Below are positions 13,501 to 25,500 of a stretch of 64,000 nucleotides of DNA, in pieces (within the stretch, counting starts at the first letter, position 1; the number at the start of each line of letters is the position of its first letter). The notes beneath the pieces are model-generated. The model ran no database searches, was not told the origin of the DNA, and was given only the letters and a program-made list of their open reading frames with translations. The translations under genes and the position numbers were made by a program. Source of the stretch: Forficula auricularia (Eukaryota; Arthropoda; Insecta; Dermaptera; Forficulidae). The DNA lies in the NCBI GenBank assembly GCA_024734495.1, contig JALMQS010000153.1, positions 11,923,548 through 11,987,547 on the forward strand, written 5' to 3'.

Positions 13501-16500
13501 TATTTTTTTTATTCTTTTTGATTTGTTTTAACTTACAAATGTTCTTTAATTAACATTTTCTTAATAAAAATATGTTTTTAAACTTTGTTTTTTTTTCTTT
13601 TTTACTGAGGCTTCACGACCCCCTTATAGAGGTTTCGCGACCCACAGGTTTAAAAGCACTGATTTAGCTTATCAAAGCGCACAGCGTGCGCAGGCCAAGT
13701 TCAAACATTAGCTTGGCCGTACACGCTGTACGCTATTTACACGAACCATTTCGACCCCCCTGCAGCTCGGAATCCATTTCAGATACAGAGCTGAAATTAT
13801 ACACATGTAATTATGTAATCCATCTTGAGGAGAGTACCAAATTTCAATAATATAGATTAAATAGATTCTGAGATATGAACCTGAGAAAATAGCTAATTTT
13901 GGCACTCACTCACTCACTGACAGGTCATCAAAACCTATAGGGTACTTCCAATCATTCCAGCATCATGACATTTGGCCTGCTAGTAGAGTTTGGGACACAA
14001 ACAAAGGAAAAATTCAAAAAAATCCAAACTTTCTATCTTTCAATGGGGGGGGGGGGGGGAGGTCAAAAATGAAAATTTTAGCCCAATTGACCAAACTCAA
14101 CCAAATTTTGTATACATATTCTGTGGGCTCCCAGAAGTCTAGAAATGCAAAAACTAACCACTCAAAATGGGGAGGGGGGTCAAAAATAAAAATTCTAGCC
14201 CTTTGAACCAACGGGTTTCCTCATAGCTTACAAAAAGAAGAGAAATCTCAACCAAAACATTCTGTGAAAAAACAGGCCAAGTTCGAAAAACTAGTGAAAT
14301 CTAGTGTGTACCCAAGTTAAATTCTCCAAGAATAATTAAGTTGAGAAAATAGTAGATCTCTCAACTTAATTTTTCGTGGCGAATTTAACTTGGCTACACA
14401 CTAGATTTCACTACTTTTTCGAACTTGGCCTGTTTTTTCACAGAATGTTTTGGTTGAGATATAATATTACAAAAAATTGGATATGTTTAAAAATCTGGAA
14501 ACAGATGGAGCGGGCAGAGGACTTAATATTATCAGGAATATTAAAAGCATTTGCGTAAAATTTTATTTCATCACAAAAGATGTTAAATAGTAGGAGATAT
14601 GTGTCTGTGATAGAGGAAGGGTTAGTCATTCATTCATTCTATTTTCACTAAAGAGCCTGAAGTTATCTCCAATGTCTATTTAGATTTAGACAGACAGACA
14701 AGAATACAGCCACACATGACAAGAATATAAGAGTTCCTTAGAGCACGGAACTCAAAAAGTTGCGCTCTCCCCTAAGAAAAATGGCACAAATATAATTTTT
14801 TAATCGCCTCCATCTATTCAGCTCTCGCTGAGTAATTTCACACTGTTTCATGACTTAGGTTTTGCAGCATAACAAGTTAGAAGTTTTAAGTTTTAAATTT
14901 GAACTAAATATTTTTTAATATGATTTTCATATATAGAAAAAATATTTATCTTTGTGAATTAAAGGTAGTTACCCTTCTCAGATGTGAATGGATTCTCATA
15001 AATAACTGTCCATCATATTAAAATAAATTCTGTTCATTATTTTATGTTATCTTCTGTCTATGTTCTCCTGACGATGAGTTAAGAGCTCGAAATATATAGA
15101 GTTAACTAAAAAAAATCTTTGAATTTTAATTTTTCTCTTTGTGAAACACCACCAACTCCAACCTAATTTAATTTTAACAATGTTTCACTATAAATTAACA
15201 CCGCGTTCCCTAAATTTGATATATAGTAACTATATACCCTAGTGCCTTTATAGTTTTCGAGAATCTATATAGCTTGAAACATTGTGATACTAGGGTCTTG
15301 TCATATGTGTCTGTATTCTTGTCTCTTTGTCTGTCTAAATCTAAATAGACATTGGAGATAACTTCAGGCTCTTGAGTGAAAATAGAATGAATGAATGACT
15401 AATCCTCCTCTATCACAGACGCATATCTCCTACTATTTACCATCTTTTGTAATGAAATAAAATTTTACCCAAATGCTTTTAATATTCCTGATAATACTAT
15501 TGAAGAGAATGGTAAAAAAAAAAAAAAAAAAAATTTAGGCAACTTTTTTATGAGAAAATCAAAAAAGTAACTTAAAACATCGACATGTAATTTTAAAAGT
15601 TCAGATTCATTTGAAGGTTTCTATCAGAGTTTTTTCATTGATTTAATTTGCATTTAAATACTAAGTACATATGATTTGAACGTTTTTGTTAACCTCAAAT
15701 AAAATCTATAAAAAATATTGCGCCGCTTTTAAACCGCTATCGCGTCAACCCGTCAAGGAGCTGTCTTAATTTAGGATTTGCACTTTAGAAATAGTATATT
15801 AGCACCGGTTTATTTACTTTGCCATGTAGTATAGGGAGTTACTTCTTTACCTACCAAAAAATCTTATTTTTAAGAAAATCAAAGAATTAAATAAGAAATT
15901 GAGTGGATATTGATGAAGCAGTCCAAAAAAAGAAGATAATATAAATTATCTTCTTTTTTTGGACTGCCTCATCAATATCCACTCAATTTCACTTATCAGT
16001 CCGTCTCCAAAAATTACTCCAATCTTATTAAATGAGAAATTATTATTATGAATAAATTATTTTATTTTTTTCATTTTCCATAGTGCTTCCAAGTTTCACT
16101 ACTCGGCCAGAAAATTTGACCCTTAAATCGGGAGGACGTGCTGATTTTCATTGCCTGGTTGACGGATTTCCAACTCCAGAAGTAACCTGGTATAAAGATG
16201 GACAACCACTTGTTCCTGGGCCTCGCATTTTCATGAATCAAGGAGGTACATAACGGTTTTTTTATTTCATTTTTATTTTAAATGCTAAAAGAATACATAT
16301 AAGAATAGTTTCATTGGAATGACCCTTGTTTTAATAGTAGTTCTTAACATTTTAAATATTGTTTATTTATATAATGTTATAGGGTTATATGGGAAGGAAG
16401 AATGTTTACAGATTGAATGTTAGATAAGTTTATTTTTTGTAATCAAATAGAGCGTTTGACAAAAATACAATTTTACATACTGTAAACCCGAGGTCTAGTC

Positions 16501-19500
16501 ACTCGAAGAAAGCCAGTAGTCTTTAATCAGTACATAATTTAATTTTAATTCTGTAGGATAGCTGTCAAAATTGAATCAGAATAATGTATAATTATATATT
16601 AAAAGAGAAAATAAAAGAGTGTGTCTTCTGCTGGAAAAATAATTTTTTTATCTATTTATAAAGAGACTAGTTTCGAGGACTTTGCCCTCTTCATCAGTCT
16701 ATTACAAGTGATTAACAGGAATCGATGTATAAAACTTTTATCTTTATAAATAAATAAAAAATTTATTTTTCCAGCAGAAGATACACTCTTTTATTGTTAC
16801 ACCAAAAAGGTGTATCCCCTAAAGGCCTGGGTTGGCCCCTCCATCGTGAAAAGAAGAAGAAGAGGGAATTTTATGGGCTGGGCAGGGGTCGAAGGTATCT
16901 GTTGATATGGGTCTTAAACAGCTGAAGGTTATAAGTCGCGGGAAAGATGGTGGCTGGGAGCGAGTTCCAGTCTCTGGAGGTAATAGGGATAAAAGAGTTG
17001 GCGAAAGCGCTTGTTCGATTTTTATCCAATTTGACAGCGAAGGGGTGCTGAGCGTTCGAAAACAGCGTGTTTCTCGTAAAGAGGGCTTTAGGGGGTATAA
17101 TTGATTTCAGTTCGACTGAACAGACACCATGATAGTATCTGTAGTACAGGGAGCGAAAGCGCTTGTTCGATTTTTATCCAATTTGACAGCGAAGGGGTGC
17201 TGAGCGTTCGAAAACAGCATGTTTCTCGTAAAGAGGGCTTTAGGGGGTATAATTGATTTTAGCTCGACTGAACAGACACCATGATAGTATCTGTAGTACA
17301 GGGAAAGGGCAGAAACGGTTCTTCGGTGAGCCAGAGAGTCGATTGAGTTAGTCAGGGCCGGGTCTCCTATTAGTATAATTGCTCGCTTCTAAATCGCATC
17401 CAGTGTAGCAAGAGAATGCTTGGAGGCACTCCTCCACAGATGAGAGCCATATTCGAGACAGGGACGAATTTGAGCCTTATACAGTGTAAGAAGTTGACTG
17501 GAGCTTACATCTTTTACATATTACAGTTTTTTTTATGACTGTTATATTGTGTACTCGATAATTTCCTTTTAATTTTTTGCAGGACCACATGCTGCAGAGT
17601 TTCTAGAATTTATTAATTTAAACTACTTACTGCTAGAGTAATGTTAAAAACCATGCAAGTGTAAATGCTTTTCAAGTGACAAACGATTCTGAATAACTAT
17701 TTGAGAAAAATTAGTAGGGTTTTTGACATCATTTGAAAGAAAGTAAAGGGACCGAAGACATTTTATACTTTTTATTTCAATCATTCAATATAAATAGATC
17801 AATTTTCAGAGGAAAATAATACTAAGTGTTATATTAAACCAACAATAACGACGTTTCGCTGTTTTATTGCAGCTTTTTCAGGCTCTATAAAGGAAGGGAA
17901 AGAATTAATTGAGTGTGACCTGGTGTTGGACCTGTAATGAATATAAAAGTATTAAAAAAGAAAAAAGTAATTTTAAAATAGCCCAATGAGGTGTTTATTG
18001 AAGAGTAAAATTTAATAATGTATTGACAGGTTTTTTAAATCAATTGAGAATGTGCAGTGAGTTTGTGAAGTTACTATCTTTACTCTAAATAAACATTAGT
18101 GGTGTGTGAGTAAAGTTTGTTCAAATCTATTGTATTGTAATTATGTATAACTGAATGGCAAAGCTAATTGAAAACCGACAAAGTGTTTAGGAAAAAAATT
18201 GATCAAGGTGATTGTATATATAAAATGTTTGGCTTAATTAGAGAGAGGATGAGTAATTTGAATGTATTTGTTTCTTTATAGAGTCTGAAGAAACTGAAAA
18301 CAGCGAAACGTCGCTATTGATCGTTCAATATAAATAACACTTAGTATTATTGTTCCTTTTCCTCTGAAAAATTGATTTATTTATACTTATTATGGAGCTG
18401 AATAACAATAATAATAATAATAATAATAATATAAAAGAAAATTAGTAGTATCCTTAAAATTTCTATAGAAAATCAAGGGTTCAATTCCTGAAGGAGTGAA
18501 ACAATCTTTCTTACATAACAAAAAATAATCTATAGCACCTCGGATTTAGTAGTTGACCATCTCTCTTGATTTTCTATAATAGTAATAATTAATGTATTAG
18601 ATGAAGGAGGAGGTATCAGCCAAAGATGGAATCACTGGGTCCAATAAAACACCTTTAATAAAACTTTTCCTTGAACCCAGTGATTCCATCTTTGGCTGAG
18701 ATCTCCTCCTTCATCTAATACAGTTTCATCACAGCCACGAACTCTAAAAAAAAACAGTAATAATTAATTGTGATTAAGACTAAGGGCTTATTACAAAATA
18801 GTCGAATACAATTTTATTATGTTTTATCCAAAAATATACAAGTATATTTTAGTAGATATTCATGGGCGTACTTAGGGGGGGGGTCATGGGATTACAAGGC
18901 ATCACTTTATGTAAATTATTTCGTTGCTTCCAAAATTTGTCAATTCTACTAAAAAGTTAGTTGATCTCTAATCGAATTACCGAAATTGAATCTTTGTGGT
19001 GGCTAATCAGCTGCCCCCCCCCCCCCTAGATAAACTCCCTAACTACGCGAATGTACACATTCCTAGACAAGATAATTCATGAAAAGTATAATTGAAACAC
19101 CAAAAAACAAAAAAATAACAAAAACTGACAATACGTTAACAATAGAAAATATCTCAATATTATTAATTAATAATTCAATCGTTGAGGTAGCAACGCGAAA
19201 CATCTTGTAAATTAAATAACAATTTATTTTCTAGCGATCCGTCTTTTTTTTATTTATATGTGCAAATTTTTATTTTGTGTAGGCTATCATCTAGCAGTGG
19301 ATCACGTCAAAGAATCAGATGCTGGTCAATATGTGTGCCGGGCACAGAATTCGGAAGGATCAAAGGAAACCTCCGCATATTTGCATGTGCTTCCTTCCCC
19401 ACGAAATTTAGCAGCTTATACACCGGCTCCCTCGCCCCTTCCTCAGCCGGCACAGTTGGTTGATCGCTTTGGAGAGCCACCTCGTCTTCTAATCACACCC

Positions 19501-22500
19501 TATGATATGCAACCACACCGTGGATCAACAATCGAAATTCCGTGCCGGGCTGAGGGTACTCCAAGACCAACTATTACTTGGACAAAAGATGGTCAGCCCA
19601 TCTCTCAAAGTGCTAAATTTAGGTAAGGAAATCAAACATATCAATTAGAAATATCCTTGTCTAAATTAAATGTATTGGAGTTTATTTATTTATGTTTTTT
19701 CTTTTTCTTTTTAGAGTATCATCGCTTGGATCACTTTATATTTCTTCAATCAGCACCAATGAATCAGGCGTCTACGAATGCATAGCTTTAAATCTGAATG
19801 GAAGAACTCGAGCTCATGGTCGTGTCGTTATTCTCGGTAAATATGATACTTCAAGTTCAAATCAATACTACTATATTTACCTTTTCAACTCCAAATTAGA
19901 AATAATCAATTTCAAAATGTGATTAATTTAATTAAATTAGAGTATGATTATTCCCAATTTGTAATAAAAAGCCATGGTTAGTAAAAATCTGCAAAACTAT
20001 ATTACATCATATTATTAAAAATTAATTTTATTTTCTTAGGTATACTTACCATCTTCAAGGAGCTAATGGCTTTAGCAGTTAACGCGCCTTAAAACCCCCA
20101 ATAAAAAAGAAATAATAAATAATAGCTAAGTTAAATTGCCTTAAATAATAATTCGCCTATTATATAAATACAAATTAATACTTAGTCTTAAAATTTAAAA
20201 ATTGATTCTTGGAATTTGATATACAAGATTTTACTAGATTCATTTTTGCATTTTTATAAAAATTAATGAATTTGTTCCTTATTTTCGCGCCCGTCAGGTA
20301 TAAAATCCTGGCCCATTTTTCATTAGCCTCATCTCTTTTTGGAAAAGTGTAAAAGTTTTGAAACAAATTGTAGATAATATGTAAGTGGGTTTAATTTTCA
20401 GGTGAATTAATAATGAATATAATTTTTCTTTTTAGATGAGATTGCCGTTGGACCCGGGGATCAATTTGTTCAAGAAGCGTATGAACAAGCGGTTTCTGAA
20501 GTGGATCGAGCTGTAGCAGATACCTTGGCCAAATTGTTTCCTACCGATGGAAGTCTGGCTCGATCTCATAGTGATCTTTTTAGAACTTTGCGATATCCTG
20601 ATAAAAGAACTCGAGATGTTGTCAGGGCAGCCGATGTTTATGAAAGAACTCTTTCCAATATCAGAAAACATGTTCAGGCTGGGATGAAAATTAACAGTAC
20701 AGCAGGTAAATTGACAATTTGTTTTAATAAAAGTTCACTTTAAATAAATAAATAAATGAATCTTTATTACTCGACCTGCTTAGAAGCACAAGTTCTCGGT
20801 GGCTAGGTCAACCAAACATCAATATAATTTAACTACAAAAATTAATAAACATCAATACAAATAAATTACAAGAAATTAACAAAAACAAACAAGAAAATAA
20901 ATAAATAAACTTTAGTTTAGTTGAACTCACTTTTTAAAAAATCTAAATACTATAAGTAGCCTTCGTATAACTTGGGTTCCATAGAAATGACGCGACATAT
21001 AAATCGCGTTACATCTATTGCAAGCCCACCGCTTGCCAGCAAAAATGTTGCAACCTGTGGTTATGGCTGTGAACAAATTATTTTATTTATTTAGAGCGGG
21101 CCTTATTATATTCCTGACTGACTATAATGACTCGTTCAAGGTAACGTGAAGCCTTCAGATGCGTGGTTTCGCTGTCTCATTTTATCTTTTGTAAGAACTT
21201 AATTTTATTATTAATAATAGTACCCAGCAGTATTCCTCAATTGAAACTTTTACTATTTTTACTATGCGTTTTTTATCTCCGAGGCTTTTTTGGGCCTCCC
21301 TACATGTTAGGTCCTGGGCGGTTGCACCTGTTGTACCTGCCTAGTTTTACGGTAGAGTAAAATCTTCGAAAGTAAATATTAATTCTTTTCCTTCTTTTCA
21401 CGATTCAAAGGTCAATTCAGATTTTAGGAGCTAGATCTTCTTGCTATAACTAACTCCTTTTCGTATTAATACCTTAAAATATATATATATGTATATAGAG
21501 GGTGAAAACTTACTAGTGACCCCCCCCCCCCCTCTGGTTTTCTCAAAGAATACTCAATCTAGGAAAAAATTTGAAGAGGAGTTTTTTCAGTATAAACCCT
21601 ACTTTTAAATATTGCAATAATAATAGATTTTATCAATTTCTTAAAATTTAAAAAGTGAACTTTTATTTTTTAAATGTCAACCTATATATTTCTTTTGCAG
21701 ATTTATAAAGTAGATTCCCTTTAATTAAAATGGTGAAACCTTAACTTGAGAGGGATGAACAAATAATTAAATTTTGAGGATATGCCCACAAAATATTCCT
21801 TGATCCCTGACTTAGAGGTTTAATAAACGATACAGCATTAAATTTAATTTAAAAATGACAACTCAAGAGATCGGTATCAAAGATTTTATTAGATATTTTT
21901 GAATTTTATTAGAAGACATTTTAAGCTCTTGGGAATTGAACCTAAGTGCCTAATCGCAAATATCTTTTGAATCGCAAGTATTTTGACATATAGGACCAGC
22001 TATATTTCAAAATAGCTACGTCTCAAAGGATACCCAATATCCTTGAATAGGATTTGCCACTTTAATTCACTTCCCGAAGGTTTGAAAGTCCTTTTAATAA
22101 AATTAAAAAACATCTAATAAAATTAAAAAACATCTAATAAAATTTTTAATAAGATTCGTGTATTTTCTTTTTTTAAATTCTATTTTTATTTTATCGATAA
22201 TTTACATTTTTATTTGTGAGAATGGTTATTTAAGTAGAGCCCAGTGCACAGGTTTTCAGGGGGGCTTATACTGACTGCTGTTAAAGTTTATTAAACTCGG
22301 AAACCACCTCAACAAATTTAATAATAAATTATAATTAATCTTATTTTAACTGTTTTTAATTTTGTATTTGTTTTAAACAGATTTTTCATACAAAGATCTT
22401 CTTTCACCTCAACAATTGGCCCTGGTTGCAAATCTTTCTGGGTGTATGGCGCATCGATCAATCGTCAATTGCTCCAACATGTGCTTCCATAGTAAATATC

Positions 22501-25500
22501 GTGCGTTCGATGGAACTTGCAATAATCTAGGCCACCCAATGTGGGGAGCTTCCCTTACAGGCTTTGTTCGAAAAATTAAACCGATTTATGAAAATGGATT
22601 TAGTATGCCTGTTGGTAAGTTTCTTCACATTTTGTAATTTTTAATAAAATTTGTTTTGATTCATATAAATCTTATTGACTTTAATTCAAGGTTGGAGTAA
22701 AAGTATCAAATACTTTGGATTTACAAAACCCAGTGCCCGGCTTGTATCCACTAAATTAATAAGTACAGAACGAATAACAGCTGATGAACGAATTACACAT
22801 ATGGTTATGCAATGGGGTCAATTCTTAGACCATGATCTTGATCATGCTATACCAAGTGTCAGCAGCGAGTCATGGGATGGCATCGATTGCAAGAAGTAAT
22901 CTTTATTAATTTATTTTTCGTTTATTCTTGAGTGAAGCATTCTTTGCACTAAAACTTATTTTTTATTCTTTTGACAATCTCTTTCAATTTATTTAAAAAC
23001 TTATTTATCAATCTTTTGCAAATTTGTATCTTCCATACAGTCCACACAATTTTTAATAATTTACCTTGTTCAAAATTTCTATAGTTTTGATCTTTTTTCT
23101 TCATAAATAACTCATTACACATAACAAAAACAAAAAAAACATTCAGATTATTAAAACAATTAGATACTCTTGAAAACAACAATAGCATATATAACAAATG
23201 AAGTACATTAGCAGGTATTTGGACAAGAAACTAGAAAATCAAAGAATTCAAATTGATTTGCGTAACGTTTCGCCAATTTTATTTAGGCTTCATCAGCCGT
23301 CTAATAAAGCAAAAAAGAGAGTTTTAGAGATATTAAATATATATATAAGTTACATCAATTCCTCTCTCCTATACACTTAATTAACAAAGAATATCACATA
23401 AAACATACCTCAATTAATATAATTTAATTACAAATACCTGCTAATGTACTTCATTTATTAAATAATATGAATGCGATTGAGTTTAATAATCACATAAAAC
23501 ATTCTTACAAAAAACTTTTGTCAAAATCCATTGTCAAATTCACTGATCAAGATAGAAAAGTCCGAGGGGTGAACCGCGACCTAATATCGTGTACACCTAC
23601 TTCCACTTCCACTTTCATTTCCAAGTAGAAGACAATAGATTATCTAATGAATTCCAAAGTAATTATAAATAATTCCAAAGACGGTGTACACCTAATTCCA
23701 ATCGCGGTTCAAAAAGTCTATAGAGAAACAAACATCTTATCTTTTATTTTTGTGAAACCTACCTAGTATTTTATATTTTAAATTTTAAAAAGTTTCTAAA
23801 ATTTTTCAAATTTTTCTTTACTTTATTTAAAATGATTCACCAAGAATCCACACCATTCTCCCTTAACAAAAATAGAAAAGTCTCTTTTTTCTTTTATTAT
23901 TTCTTTTGTTAATTGTATTGTTATCTGAATCCTTCTTAGTGGATTTGCCTCATTTTATTAAAGTAAAATATATTCTAAACTTATTCTGATGTTTTAGATC
24001 TTGTGACTACGCACCACCATGCTATCCTATTGAGATTCCTCCCAATGATCCAAGAGTTTCAAATCGACGATGCATAGATTTCGTACGAAGTAGTGCCATT
24101 TGTGGTAGCGGTCAAACAAGTCTACTTTTTGACACAGTAGAACCTCGAGAACAAATTAATCAACTTACTGCATTTATTGATGCTTCTCAGGTATTAATTC
24201 TCATATCAATTAAGGAAGTTGTTTCCCGACAATACTAGCAAAAAGTTAATGCTAGAGTATATACCTAGAACAGACAATAAGGATTCATAATTCATAAGCC
24301 CAAAACTTTTTGCTGTTTATGTACCGATTCTAGCCAATCCCGTGCTCCTTTGACAAATCTGATTGAAAGAGATTGAATATGTTTCTCTTAAAATGGCAGA
24401 TAAAATACATTTTAAAAGTTAAAAAATTTCTATAAAAATCGTTTTGTTATTTTTTAACAAATGTAATCAACCACTATGTTACACCTTATGAAAATTATAA
24501 TTTTGAAAAAATCTAGCTCATTCGCGCTTTATATATCTTTCGCTGGTTAAATAAATGTGCTGTTGCCAAATTGTTTTTAGTGTAAATTTTTTTTTATACA
24601 TTTTTCATTATATATTCATTATTATCTCAGAAACTGTGTTGTAACTATGAATCAAAATTGTCTTAAAATATGTATTGGTTATTGTTTAATGTTGGTTTAG
24701 TTTTTTATAAAAATGGTAAGAAGGGTTTCTTAATTATAATTAAATATGTATGTAAATTTTCCGATATCCCGTATGGTGCAGTGTGAAGTGAGTCTGAAAA
24801 ACTCTATTTTTGAAATTTAATATCTCCGGAACTATATTGTTCATAAATTTCGTTTTGCCACCAATGGTGCAGAAGTATTTAAATAATTATCTGTTTAAAT
24901 TTCAAAAAAATCCTAAGAAAACCCATTTGGCGGAACAACTACCTTAAATAAAGATTTTCTCTCAAAATCGAGTGATTAAAAATTGTAAATATTTTTTTTT
25001 TTTTTTTAGGTTTATGGATTTTCTAAAGAAGTTGCGCATGATTTACGAGACTTTACTCGAGAACATGGGCTTCTTCGAGAAGGGCTTAAACTCCCTGGAC
25101 ATAAAGCTTTACTCCCCGAAGCAGATAGACAGCCAGTCGATTGCAGACGTGATCCCAATGAGTCTGACATAGGATGTTTTGTCGCTGGAGATATTCGGGC
25201 GAATGAACAACTGGGCTTGCTTGCAATGCATACAATATGGTAAATGATTAATCGTACCTAAAAACAACATTATCTCCATTTCTTAATAATTTCTATGATT
25301 TTTTTTATTTATTTCGTGTTTTTATTTTAGGATGAGAGAACATAATCGAATAGCCACTGTTCTTCGTCAACTCAATCCTCACTGGGCAGGAGATATAATT
25401 TATCATGAAGCGAGAAAAATTGTCGGAGCTCAAATTCAACATATAACTTATCAGCACTGGTTGCCAACCATTTTAGGCCCTGAAGGAATGGATTTATTAG

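Larger units (their letters stand above)
17785..18395. repeat. Fold-back with a hammerhead-like motif in each arm
   Basis: The left arm (about 17785-17895) and right arm (about 18275-18390) are inverted copies sharing aacacttagtattatt, cctctgaaaa-ttgat and the ctttatagag...gaaacgtcg core. The copies are head-to-head: the motif is on the minus strand in the left arm and the plus strand in the right. The spacer holds no recognised gene. Confidence 0.75.
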
